Notes: generated by a model from the sequence alone, not told the origin. A stretch of DNA of 64,000 nt from CAWHPS01 sp963831235 (GCA_963831235.1 CAWHPS010000043.1:124001-188000); one strand, 5' to 3'. Shown: positions 48,507 to 58,837, counted from the first letter of the stretch. A program made the numbers and translations.

Positions 48507-49898
48507 ATGAGCCATAATTTTATCCCTTGTGACCGTGACCAACTCATGCAGCTTCCACCGGATATCCGTGAATGGGTTGGGCGTGGTGAATTGGTTTGGT
48601 TTGTCATAGCCACCATGGAACATATGGATAAGTCCGAATTTTATAAAGGATATCGCGAAGATGGCAAAGGTAATACCGCTTTCGAACCTTCGATGATGGC
48701 CACTCTTCTTGTGTATGCTTGTTGCAATGGTGAACTGTCGAGCCGTCGTATTGAGAAGTTGTGTGGGCTGGATGTGGCGTTCCGGGTCATTACGGCGAAC
48801 CGGAAACCGGATCACGCGACCATTTCGAGGTTTCGTAAAGATAATAAAGTTGCGCTTGAAAAATTATTTGTGGAAGTGCTTAAGATGTGCAAGAAAGCGG
48901 ATATGATGAAACTGGGAGTCGTGGCGTTGGATGGCACAAAGATGGCCGGAAACGCTTCGCTTTCGGCCAATCGGACGAGTGAAGCATTGGGCGAAGAGGT
49001 GAAAAAGATATTGAAGAAAGCCGAGGAAAAAGACGCCGAGGAAGACGCCCGTTATGGAGCGGACAAACGTGGCGACGAACTTCCGGAAGAACTTACGGAC
49101 CCCCGGAGTCGTTATGCAAGGCTGAAAGAATGCAAGGCGCGTCTTGACAAAGAAGCGGCGGAGGCCAGGTAAGCGCAGCAACAGAAAATAGACGAACGGG
49201 CGCAGAAAGAAGAAGCAAGCGGAGAAAAGCCTCGTGGACGCAAGCCTGTTTCCGCGGAAGAGGCCGTGAATAAAGAGGCCAAGGCCAACGTGACAGACCC
49301 TGACAGCAGAATCATGAAGACGCGCAGCGGATACGTGCAGGGATTCAATGCGCAGGCCATTGCCACGGAAGATCAGATTATTATCAGTGCTGAAGTGACG
49401 AAACAGGAGAACGACATTAAGCAACTGGGGCCGATGCTTGAAAGTGCTGAGAAGACGCTGGCGGCGGCGGAAGTGACCGAAAAGATTGAAGCGGCCGCGT
49501 GTGATACGGGATATTGCAGTGATGCCAATATTGAAATGCATGGTAAGAAGAGGACGGAGTTGTACATTGCAACGAAGAAAGATTGGAAGCAGCGCAAGGA
49601 TTTGAAGAACGAAACGGTTTTACCTGACGCTATCACGGAAGGGCTTAATAACCGAGACGCGATGGAATACAAGCTCAAGACGGCCAAGGGCAGAGCAATC
49701 TATGCGAAACGGAAGATTATCATCGAACCGATTTTCGGACAGATAAAAGATGGGCGGAAGATACGCAGGTTTATGATGCGGGGCATTGAATTGGTATCAG
49801 CGGAATGTTATGGTGAGCTTGTCGAACCATGGAAACTTATTTGTGCAACACATAACCTATTGAAGCTTTTCAGGAGCGGGAAACTCAAATTTGCTTGA
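48507..49898 (+). pseudogene. IS1182/IS5-type DDE transposase with in-frame stop
   Basis: ATG 48507 lies 6 bases after GAAAGG (48501 is an alternative). The N-terminal part has a DUF772-like region (MMATLLVYACCNGELSSRRIE, DHATISRFRK) and the first catalytic Asp (VVALDGTKM). The frame meets TAA at 49170 but continues in the same frame to 49898 with NVTDPDSRIMKTR, the second Asp in AACDTGYCSD, and IEPIFGQIKDGRKIRRFMMR with the Glu. A base change of one sense codon (e.g. GAA, CAA or AAA) explains the stop. A 24-bp in-frame insertion (49805-49828) adds MLW-like extra residues ending GELVEP near the C-terminus. Probably inactive as read. Confidence 0.85.
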
Positions 49899-50061
49899 AA
49901 ATGCAGAGGAGGATGAAGTAATTAGAGAAAGTGGATGATGTTTCGGGAAATTTATTGTTTCAAACGCGATAGAGGGTAAAATTGTTGCAGCCTTCTATTA
50001 ATTCGGTTGAACGGACGATACCGAATTTTTATTTATGCAACAGTCTCAGAAGGGGCTTTTT

Positions 50062-53000
50062 ATGAATGAAAGAACGTTTACAGCGTTTCCGCAAAAAGTT
50101 ATGAGGAATGCATTAGCCAGATTTGTTCTCCTGGTGTGTATCGTGATTTCTTCAATACCAGCCATTGCATTGGCTGATGATTACACCTGGAATGCTCAGT
50201 GGGTATGGCAATCTGACAATGGTCCTACGGACGCCTTTTTATGCTTCAGAAAAACCATATCGCTGTCCAATATTCCCGTAACCACAATAGCCCGGATAGG
50301 TGTTGACTCCCGATATTGGCTGTGGGTGAACGGAATACCTGTCCGCAGGGAAGCCGGTTTAAAGAGAGGCCCCAGGAAAGGAGAGGGTTATTATGATTCA
50401 GTGGATATAGTGCCTTTTTTGCGCGTAGGAACGAATACCATTGCCATCATGGTATGGTACTGGGGCAGAAATCGCATGGATGTCGCCTCTTCAGGAAAAG
50501 GCGGCCTTGTTTTCGAGGCTGACTGTGGAGGAACACATATTAAAAGCGACAATACCTGGAAGATGAAAGCGCATCCCGCATACAGTGGTCTTTCTTCAGG
50601 AAGTAACGGTATTCTATGGCTCATGGCTGAGAACGATGTCCAGTTTGATGCAAATGCTGATATTCCAGGCTGGCAGGACAATGATTTTGATGATTCCGGT
50701 TGGGCCCCGCCCATTGAAAAGGGTATTCCACCAACCGCTCCCTGGGGCGTTTTGACTAAAAATCCGCTCCCAGCCTGGCGATGGAATGATTTGAGCAATT
50801 ATACCAATTCGCCATCCTTTCCCTATACCAGCAATGGAGCTAATCTGATTGTAAAAGTGCCGAGCAATATTCAGTTCGTGCCTTATTTAAGGGTCAATGA
50901 TGCCATAGGTGGGAAGACCATTACCATTTTATGCGCAAAAGTTGCTAATGGAGGTACGCCGAGGCATACCTATATCACAAAGGCCTCAAATGATGATCAG
51001 ATGTACGAAGGCATAGCCTATATGACTCCAGGCGGGTATGGTGAGGTCACATACAATATCCCGGCAGGCATCATTGTAAAAGAGCTGAAATACAGGGAAA
51101 CAAGCTACGATATTGATTTCCGGGGCTCGTTCACATGCAGCGACAATTTTTATGATAAATATTGGATAAAGGCCCGCAGAACCGCTTTTGTCAATATGCG
51201 GGATCAACTGATGGGCTGTCCGGACAGGGAGCGCGGAGGTTGGCTGGAAGATCAATCTTGCGGATACGAATATATACCTTATTGTTTTTCTCCGGATGGT
51301 CGCATATGGATTACGCCGGCTACAGGACATTAATTCGTCTCTGTGTATCGCATTACAAGAACTGGCAGCATACTGACGGTTTTTTTCCTAATATCGCGCC
51401 CAGCGCCCAGGATCCTGGTATCGGGGCGGCAGTTTCACAAGATCTGGCCTGGTCCGGTGAATTCGGCCTTTGGAATTATTATATGCAAACCGGCGACGCC
51501 TCGATAATTCGGGACTTATACCTGCCAATTAAAAGATGTCTGGCCAATTGGACTTTCAATGCCGATGGATGTATCAATGATTTGGCGGGTTATGGGATGT
51601 GCTGCGGGAGTTGGATGGATTGGGGTGATAACATTGACAGAAGATGTCTCATGAACACCCAATATTATTCAGTAGTCAAGCACATGGCAGGGATGGCGGT
51701 TATTGCAGGCCATGCCGGTGATACCACGGAGTGGAACAATCAAAAATCAAGAATTGAAACAAATTTTGCTGCTGTTTTTTGGAATGGGAATGGTTTTGGG
51801 ATAGGTGATGATAGAGCTAATGCCTGGGCTGTATGCCTGGGACTGGCGGATAGTGGTAAATATCCTGCACTAAGAAATGTCTTGATAAACAATCGATATT
51901 GCAGTCCACAAATGGAACGGTATCCTGAAGAAGCGTTATGTCTCATGGGGTATCCAAGCGATGCGCTGAACAGGTTCAAAACCCGATGGAGCATCTCGGT
52001 CAATGGAAACACTGCAACACTGGGAGAAAACTGGGATCCGAATCCAGGCTACGAAAGCACTAACCATACATATGCAGGTGGTTCTCTGAAAGTTCTTTCC
52101 GCTGTCGTGGCAGGAATTGGGCCGGAAACACCCGGCTATGGAACCTATCACGTTCTCCCTCATCTCGGATACCTCAGAGAAGTAAACGCCGTTGTTCCAT
52201 CAGTGAAAGGTGATATTGTCGTCACGATCAAAAAAGACACTCTGTTCACCTTGCTGCTTACCTCGCCGGCGCTTACCAATGCGGTTGTGGGTATCCCCAA
52301 GACTTTAACACCGACTAGAATATCTGTAAACGGCGCTGAAATATGGAAGGGGAATTATACAGGCGGTGTCGCCGGCATAACATGGCAAGGCGAAGACCGG
52401 AATTATTACAAATTCAACGTCTTGCCGGGGACATGGACATTTTCGGCAGCTCTCAGTGATTCCGATACCACCGTCGGCATCGTAACCAATAATATTAATA
52501 TCGCTCTCGGCAAAACGGTTATATCATCAAGTACCTATGAACGTGCCGGCTGGGGTCAATTAAATGTTGTAGACGGACAACGATCCACGATTGCCGGGAC
52601 TTCGTGTGGATGGACCAGTGACAATGAATTGACGGTAAACCATGCGGAATGGGTTCAGGTTGACTTGGGGGCCATTTACATAATAAATAATGTTTATTTA
52701 TATCCTAGAAATGACGGCGTTGATGTCGGTCAGAATTTTCCGATAGACTTTACAATAAGTACATCTAATGATATGAACAACTGGACATCCGTAGTAACAG
52801 AAACCGGGTATGCGCAGCCTGGAAATGTTGTGCAAACTTTTACTTTTACTGGTCGGAAGGCAAGATATGTGAAGGTGGAAGGCACAAATTTGCGGCCTAA
52901 TCCAAATGATGAAAATCGTTATCGGATGGCATTATCGGAATTTGAAATATACTACAACGGAGGTACGACAAACGAGAATTTATTTGATCCGGATGTTCCA

Positions 53001-53264
53001 GTGGATATGGAATTATTGCCAAACCCGTTTAATCCGATTATTCAAATCAATGTGTCCGGCTGGAAAAGTGATGCGAATCTTAAGGTTTTTGACATTAACG
53101 GCAAGGTGGTGGCGGATTTGATGTCAGGCTTGAGCAAAGAATCTTCCGGTATGAGAGTTCGGCAGGTTAGATGGAATGCTGCGGGTCATGCGTCGGGGGT
53201 GTATCTGGTATTGCTAAGGCAGGGTAATGTGGAGTGTAAACGAAGGGTTGTATTGATTAGGTAA
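50062..53264 (+). pseudogene. GH78 alpha-L-rhamnosidase with F5/8C module and T9SS tail, one base missing
   Basis: ATG 50062 follows AGAAGGGG; signal peptide LARFVLLVCIVISSIPAIALA. N-terminal beta-sandwiches (WNAQWVWQSDNGPTDAFLCF) lead to the catalytic barrel (MGCPDRERGGWLEDQ; GEFGLWNYYMQTGD; CGSWMDWGDN). The frame breaks in the T5 run at 51285-51289; adding one T continues into WSHMDYAGYRTLIRLC and gives ~1067 aa. After the barrel come an F5/8 type C domain (YPRNDGVDVGQNFPIDFTIS) and a sorting domain (LLPNPFNPIIQINVSGW). It should cut terminal rhamnose from the polymer. An IS lies immediately upstream, so its promoter may come from the IS. Confidence 0.88.
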
Positions 53265-53323
53265 GTTTTGTTGATAATTCTGTACATTTTATCGAGATTG
53301 CTTATGCGCTCAAAACACATTCA

Positions 53324-53509
53324 TTGGTTGCCGGGTTTATGTTCCTTCATAGTTATGTTCTTGATTTTACCGGCAGAAGGAGGGCGCATTTCAGCGAGGT
53401 CCGCTGGACTCTGGTCTGGGACGCATCGACGCTGCCTTCAGGGATATATTACGTCCGGGCCGTTTGCGGCGGAAGGAGCCTGTCCAGGAAGGCCATCATC
53501 GCAAGGTGA
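53324..53509 (+). pseudogene. Fossil of a T9SS sorting domain
   Basis: Reading frame ending WTLVWDASTLPSGIYYVRAV then CGGRSLSRKAIIAR and a stop is the last third of a sorting domain whose catalytic gene is gone. The stop codon is made at the junction with an IS remnant. About 60 bases separate it from the GH78 stop. Confidence 0.65.
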
Positions 53510-53740
53510 AGAACGAAATCGTTTTGCCTGACGCTATACCGGAAGGGCTCAGTAACAAAGAGGCGATGGAATACAAGCTCAAGACGGCCAAGGGCAAAGA
53601 AATCCATGCGGAACGGAAGATTATCATTGAGCTGATTTTCGGAAAGATAAAGGATGGGCGGAAGATACGCGGGTTTATGATGCGCGGCATTGAATTGGCG
53701 TCTGCGGAGTGGAAACTTATTTGTGCAACAGGTTCTCTAC
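53507..53740 (+). pseudogene. 3' remnant of an IS related to the one at 48366
   Basis: Codes KNEIVLPDAIPEGLSNKEAM, then EYKLKTAKGKEIHAERKIII and DGRKIRGFMMRGIELASAEW, closely matching the transposase C-terminus at 49605-49860 but lacking the 24-bp insertion found there. It stops abruptly at TTTGTGCAACAGG, itself similar to the IS end. The M14 gene starts ~34 bases later. Confidence 0.85.
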
Positions 53741-53773
53741 TCTACGAATTTAAATTTTATCCAGGAGGATTTT

Positions 53774-55401
53774 ATGAGAGCAGTAAAAGTTCCGTCAAAC
53801 GCCATTTACAATTCAAAATATAATATTGGCATTATTCGGTATATTTTTGTCATTTTTTTGTTATTATGGACTGTAAACCAGGGGCAAATTCTTCCGCTGA
53901 TTCCCTTGGTGGAACTTATGATCGAAAACTTTACGGCACAAACACAATCGGGGATTTATACGGTTGCAGTGTGCAGGATTTTCGGCGGGTTGCCATATCG
54001 GCAAGAAATATCAGTAATGATTCGCTGAAAGTTTACAGACAGACGGTAGCTTTTGACGCTTTTACTAATCCTACTGATGAGCAAATGCCCCAGTCCATCC
54101 TTGACAACGCCGATACGTCCAAATTTATTCTTCTCTCTGTCGGCGCCTGGATACTTACTGGTTCTCTATACACTTATATAGACAGCACTGTCTCTGTTTC
54201 CATGGATAGCTGCTACATTTACCGTGTCTGCCGTATTAATGGCGCCGAAATCGGCCGTGCCATAGTCAAAGTGCGCGACCCGCAATGCTGGTATTCCTAC
54301 CAGGCGATAAAGGACAGCATGGAACAAATGGTCAGGGACTATCCTGATTATGTGAACATGGAACAAATAGGGAATACGGTTTTAGGAAAACCTATTTATG
54401 GGATCAAAATTGGCAAGGGTACTCGATGCATCGGGTTGATAGGCGCGGTACATGGTTCGGAAAGCGGGCCGGAAATAATAGTTTATGCTTTGGAACGGTT
54501 CTTGTCAAGCCAGCGTGGACTGCTTGACAGCATAAGTTTAGTGGCGGTTCCGGACGGCAACTGGGATCAGCGTCAGAAAAACTGTTTGGGTTACCCATAT
54601 TTCATTTATACAAATGCAGCAATACCATACGGGGTCAATCTGAACAGAAACTTTTCTTCCCCGCATTGGAATGAATGTTGTGATGCGCTTGATGGTTGGT
54701 ACCGAGGACCCAGCCCGGGCAGCGAACCCGAAACAAAGGCCATCATGGGATTTTTAAACTCCGTTCGGCCAAGTATGATACTCTCTTATCATGCCGTAGG
54801 CCCCTTGTCAGGCAAAGAGCTCTATCCAGGCAAAACCGATGATGATGATGCCTACATTAATGAGGCTGGCAAATGGGCTCAGGCGTATGGCGCTTCGGCT
54901 GTGGTGTGGGAGCCATGGTCAGGGGGAACTTTAAGCAATTGGGCAAAGCATGAACTTGGTGTTCCAGCCTACGAAGTGGAAGGAAACTATGAAGAAGCAA
55001 TGAAAGATCAGTTTGGTCTTTCACTTCTGCAAAATGTTCAACAGGAGCATTACCATGGCATACTAAACGCAGCTCAGTTTTTACGTTCTCAGATAGAAAA
55101 TGATACGGGAACGGAAAATGAAACAGTTATAATCATACCTGGAAATACTAATCTTACTGCTTCGCCCAATCCTTTTAACCCGTCCGCACGAATAAGCTAT
55201 TACCTGTCGCAAAAGACCGATGTCTCATTGAGACTTTACAACCTGCAGGGAAAAATTGTCAGGGAATTGGCAGGCGGGATGATGTCAGCGGGAAGTCACA
55301 CGGTTAAGGTGGAATCCGGCAAGCTGGCTTCAGGAATATATATGTGTGAGCTTAGGGCGGGTGTCTTGGCCAAACGGCTTAAGCTGGTTCTAATGAGATA
55401 A
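53774..55401 (+). pseudogene. Secreted M14 zinc carboxypeptidase, short paralogue, one base missing
   Basis: ATG 53774 follows CAGGAGG. Leader RYIFVIFLLLWTVNQGQ matches the paralogue at 42932. That paralogue reads CTTCCCGCTGATTCCC where this gene has CTTCCGCTGATTCCC (CC at 53894-53895), so a missing C is directly shown. Restored length ~542 aa. The M14 domain is intact (HGSE, GVNLNRNF, SYHAVG, PAYEVEGNY) and is over 85 percent like the paralogue by eye up to its last third. FN3 and Ig-like modules are absent: the domain runs straight into the sorting domain (TASPNPFNPSARISYYLSQK ... RLKLVLMR). Confidence 0.88.
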
Positions 55402-55468
55402 GTTTTTCAATAAATATTGATTCCGAATCAGGAAACCGATATTTACAGTTTATATGGAGATTTTCTTT

Positions 55469-57901
55469 ATGAGCTCTATACAAATCAATAAGCTGGGTGC
55501 GCTTTGTTTCTTTGCCATCATATTTTTCAATCAGGCTTCTTTTGCCGATGATATCGATTCCCTGAAAACCCGTCTGGTCAAGGAATACTTAAATGGAAAC
55601 GGATTGGCCTATGGGACAATACCGGACAGCGCAGCAATTTACCTTTCTCAACAGCAGATAAATGGAAAATGGTTTGATATAAATTACACGGAAACACCCA
55701 CCTCCGTCTGGTCCCCGATGAAACATCTATGGCGCCTTTTATCCATGGCCGTTGCTTTCAACCACTCCGATAGTCCTACCTATAAGGACACTGCTTTGTT
55801 AAGAGGCATTATTGCGGGTTTGGACTACTGGTATGCAAATGACGGCATTACCATATACAACAATGCCGGTGAAAGCTGGTATCCCGATGTCGGAAAACCA
55901 CTGGTGATGGGACCTTTGCTGCTTATGATGGAAGCGCGTTTGGATCCCGCGCTAATACAGACGGGGTCGAACATGATGAATGTTCCTTCAATGACTGTTG
56001 CATGGGGTACGATAACGGGCCAGAATATGATCTGGATTGCGGAACAGACCATCTGGCGGGGCTGTCTCCGGAAATCCCTAAGCGATGTCAACCTGGGTAT
56101 GAATGCCATCAAAAATGAAATTCAAATAACCACCGGTGATGGAATACAGCCTGATTTCAGCTTTCATCAGCACGATGCTCAATTATATAACGGCGGATAT
56201 GGAGTCGGTTTTATGCAGGATGTTACGTTCTGGGTGCTAATGGCACAGGGGCTTTCCTTTGCTTTCAATACTGAAAAAATCAACATATTGACGGGTCTGA
56301 TCCTGGACGGAAGCCGGTGGATGATTTGTCACAATGACTGGGATTTCTCCTGTGGCGGACGGGAAATAACCCGGCAAGGCTGGGGAAAACTGGGCCAAAT
56401 GTTCAAAAGCAATCTTATGCGAATGCAAACCAGCCGTCTTGCGGAACAACAAGCCTTTGTGGACTATACGAATGGGCTTAACGACTCTGCGTTTGCCGGA
56501 GACAAACATTTTTGGTGTTCGGACTATCATGTCAGACGAACAAAAGATTACAACTTTTCCATACGGATGTGTTCTTTCCGCACTGGTGGGTCCGAGGGTC
56601 AGCATGGATTGGAGAATAGAAAGAACAGCTTTGTGGCTTTTGGTGCCAACACGATACTTCGGAAAGGGGACGAGTATTTCGGCATCTATCCGCTCTGGGA
56701 CTGGTGCCGCATCCCCGGTGTAACTGCGCCCCAGCCAAATCCGCAGTATGTCGATGGCTGGTACCGCGGAACAACCGCATTTGTCGGCGGAGTGAGCGAT
56801 GGGAAACACGGGGCCGTGGGTTTTGACCTCAACTGGGCCGGAGTTTCCGGCCGCAAGGCCTGGTTCTGTTTCAACGATGAAGTGGCAGCTCTTGGCGCTG
56901 GGATTACCTGTGGTGAGAACTCACCGGTGTACACGTCAATTAACCAGTGCTGGCTCCGCGGTTCAGTGTGGACGGCAAATGATACGGGGCAGGGTAATAC
57001 GGTTGCCAATGGCCTACGGACACTGGACCAGCCCCGATGGGTGTTCCACGACAGCGTGGGCTATGTTTTTCCTCATCCAGCCCAGGTGACGCTTAAGAAC
57101 GAGACACAAAGCGGGAGCTGGAACTCCATCAATACACAATACTCCGGCGCTGTTGTTACCGGAGATGTATTCAGTCTATGGTTTGACCACGGCCTTAATC
57201 CTATTGGCGCGGGTTATGAATACATCGTGGTTCCGGGAAAGAGCAAAGAGGATATTAAGGCATACTCTCAACATATACCGGTTCATACATTAGTCAACAC
57301 AGCCGACATACAGGCTGTCCGTCACGATAGTCTTGGCGTAACGGGCATAGTTTTCTACACGGCGGGCAGTGTGGATGTGCGTGAAGGGCTTACCCTTGAG
57401 GTGGACAAACCCTGCATCGTACTTCTTGACGAATCCGGACTGAAATATCAGGTGTCCGTATCCAATCCAATGAATGAGGCGCTCTCCGTAAACGTCAACC
57501 TGGTATTCAACAACGGGCAGCATGAAAATATGCTCTTTTCACTTCCCGATGACGGCGCTGGCAGCGCGGGAAAAAGCGTCACTAAAACCAGCACTGCATC
57601 AACAGGGGGTGTCAAAAATGAACCGGCTGTTAGAGCATCGGAATATCTTGTGCTTGCCTCTTTCCCCAATCCTTTTAACCCATCTGCACGAATAAGCTAT
57701 TACCTGCCGCAAAGGGCCGATGTCTCATTGAGACTTTACAACCTGCAGGGAAAAATTGTAAGGGAATTGGCGGATGGGATGATGTCTGAGGGAAAGCATA
57801 CAGTGCAGGTGGAGGCCGGTAAATTGGCGCCTGGAATTTACATATGCGAATTAAAAATGGGAGCAACGGCCAAACGGATCAAACTTGTTCTGTTGAAATA
57901 A
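55469..57901 (+). CDS. Secreted PL8-family polysaccharide lyase with T9SS tail
   Basis: ~810 aa. ATG 55469 is preferred to 55454 because TGGAGA lies 8 bases before it. Signal: LGALCFFAIIFFNQASFA. An alpha/alpha-toroid (~30-340) has TGQNMIWIAEQTIWRG, GDGIQPDFSFHQHDAQLYNG with the catalytic His/Tyr (~230-245) and GGYG. Beta-sandwich domains follow (FAGDKHFWCSDYHVRR, LENRKNSFVAFGANTILRKG, YPLWDWCRIPGVT), as in hyaluronate, chondroitin and xanthan lyases. The end is a sorting domain nearly identical in DNA to that of GH105 copy B. It cleaves uronic-acid glycans by beta-elimination, giving the unsaturated ends GH105 removes. Confidence 0.9.
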   Translation: MSSIQINKLGALCFFAIIFFNQASFADDIDSLKTRLVKEYLNGNGLAYGTIPDSAAIYLSQQQINGKWFDINYTETPTSVWSPMKHLWRLLSMAVAFNHSDSPTYKDTALLRGIIAGLDYWYANDGITIYNNAGESWYPDVGKPLVMGPLLLMMEARLDPALIQTGSNMMNVPSMTVAWGTITGQNMIWIAEQTIWRGCLRKSLSDVNLGMNAIKNEIQITTGDGIQPDFSFHQHDAQLYNGGYGVGFMQDVTFWVLMAQGLSFAFNTEKINILTGLILDGSRWMICHNDWDFSCGGREITRQGWGKLGQMFKSNLMRMQTSRLAEQQAFVDYTNGLNDSAFAGDKHFWCSDYHVRRTKDYNFSIRMCSFRTGGSEGQHGLENRKNSFVAFGANTILRKGDEYFGIYPLWDWCRIPGVTAPQPNPQYVDGWYRGTTAFVGGVSDGKHGAVGFDLNWAGVSGRKAWFCFNDEVAALGAGITCGENSPVYTSINQCWLRGSVWTANDTGQGNTVANGLRTLDQPRWVFHDSVGYVFPHPAQVTLKNETQSGSWNSINTQYSGAVVTGDVFSLWFDHGLNPIGAGYEYIVVPGKSKEDIKAYSQHIPVHTLVNTADIQAVRHDSLGVTGIVFYTAGSVDVREGLTLEVDKPCIVLLDESGLKYQVSVSNPMNEALSVNVNLVFNNGQHENMLFSLPDDGAGSAGKSVTKTSTASTGGVKNEPAVRASEYLVLASFPNPFNPSARISYYLPQRADVSLRLYNLQGKIVRELADGMMSEGKHTVQVEAGKLAPGIYICELKMGATAKRIKLVLLK

Positions 57902-58000
57902 GGACTATGACTTAAGGCGTTTGTATAAGTTTATACATGTGGATTCACAAGAATACAGACGAGATCCTTTGGTATTAATGCCTTTACCTTTTATATACCT

Positions 58001-58612
58001 TTAGTCTGAAGCAGATAGGGCTTTCTCCAAGGCATCAATAAGTTCTTTACTTTCAGGTTTTACACCTGAATCGTATCGTCCTATTATTTTACCGGTTTTG
58101 CTTATTAGGAATTTATTAAAATTCCATTTAATCTCGCCGGCGAATTCAGGATCGGTTTCCTTCTCTGTTAAAAAACGATAAAACGGATGTTTATCATTTC
58201 CCTTCACAGAAATCTTTGAGAACATTGGAAAAGTGACATTATAGCGCAATGAACAGAACTTTTTTATTTCTTCGTTTGTACCTGGTTCCTGATGAAGGAA
58301 ATTATTGGCTGGAAAACCTAAAATAAAGAACCCCTGATCCTTGTATTTCAAATAAATTTTTTCCAATCCCTCGTATTGAGGGGTATAGCCGCATTTGCTA
58401 GCAACGTTTACAATTAATAAGACCTTACCGCGGTATTGGTCCATTTTGATATCGTTTCCATCAATGTCTTTCACCGTAAAGTCATAAACGGATTTTTCAG
58501 TCAAAGGGATTAAAGGTATTGTTTTGCCCATTGCTCCTCCATTATTAAAGCTTATTAAAATAGCAATTCCAATAACCAGAACTGCTGTACATAAAGTAAA
58601 ATATTTTTTCAT
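58001..58612 (-). CDS. Exported glutathione peroxidase-like thiol peroxidase
   Basis: 203 aa with an N-terminal signal/anchor (FTLCTAVLVIGIAILISF). The peroxidatic Cys is Cys74 (NVASKCGYTPQY), a normal Cys codon and not selenocysteine. The second motif is FPANNFLHQEPGTNEEI, with Asn in the place of the NQF Gln; similar ANDF variants occur in bacterial members. WNFNKFLI gives the Trp/Asn pair. It reduces hydroperoxides in the periplasm, probably with thioredoxin-like donors. It converges with the PL8 gene. Confidence 0.9.
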   Translation of the reverse strand: MKKYFTLCTAVLVIGIAILISFNNGGAMGKTIPLIPLTEKSVYDFTVKDIDGNDIKMDQYRGKVLLIVNVASKCGYTPQYEGLEKIYLKYKDQGFFILGFPANNFLHQEPGTNEEIKKFCSLRYNVTFPMFSKISVKGNDKHPFYRFLTEKETDPEFAGEIKWNFNKFLISKTGKIIGRYDSGVKPESKELIDALEKALSASD

Positions 58613-58837
58613 CTTATAAAGATAAGCAATATTCAGGCCGCACCAATACTCTTAAAATTCACGATTTCTGCTGTTTATTCGGTTTTGATTCAAACTAAAC
58701 AACGAAAATGAGATTGAATAATTAATTTTGTAAACAATTAAGACATAGGATTGTTTATAGCCACAGTTCCAGCCCCTCATAGCTCCCCAGTTTTGGCTTT
58801 TGTTAATGTATTAATATATTTAGCCATTCCTTTATGG

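Larger units (their letters stand above)
48366..50047 (+). mobile_element. Insertion sequence, 1682 bp, with 19-bp imperfect inverted ends
   Basis: Ends GAGACTGTTGCACAAATGA (48366-48384) and, at 50029-50047, the inverse of GAGACTGTTGCATAAATAA. Inside is a single transposase gene with its own promoter. No target duplication is visible beside the ends. It sits only 14 bases upstream of the GH78 start. A remnant of a related element lies at 53507-53740 and a left-end remnant at 42900. Confidence 0.85.

Noticed and set aside
42900..53740. Region bounded by IS-end-like sequences as one composite transposon
   Set aside because: The right boundary sequence lies within transposase code that resembles the end by itself, and no target duplication is seen.
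2836..53895. Programmed ribosomal frameshifting as the default explanation of the broken genes
   Set aside because: The sites share no common slippery motif, the shifts go both ways and the genes are functionally unrelated. Error or mutation is simpler; kept only as an alternative.
58391..58393. Selenocysteine in the glutathione peroxidase
   Set aside because: The active-site codon is an ordinary Cys codon and no in-frame TGA is present.
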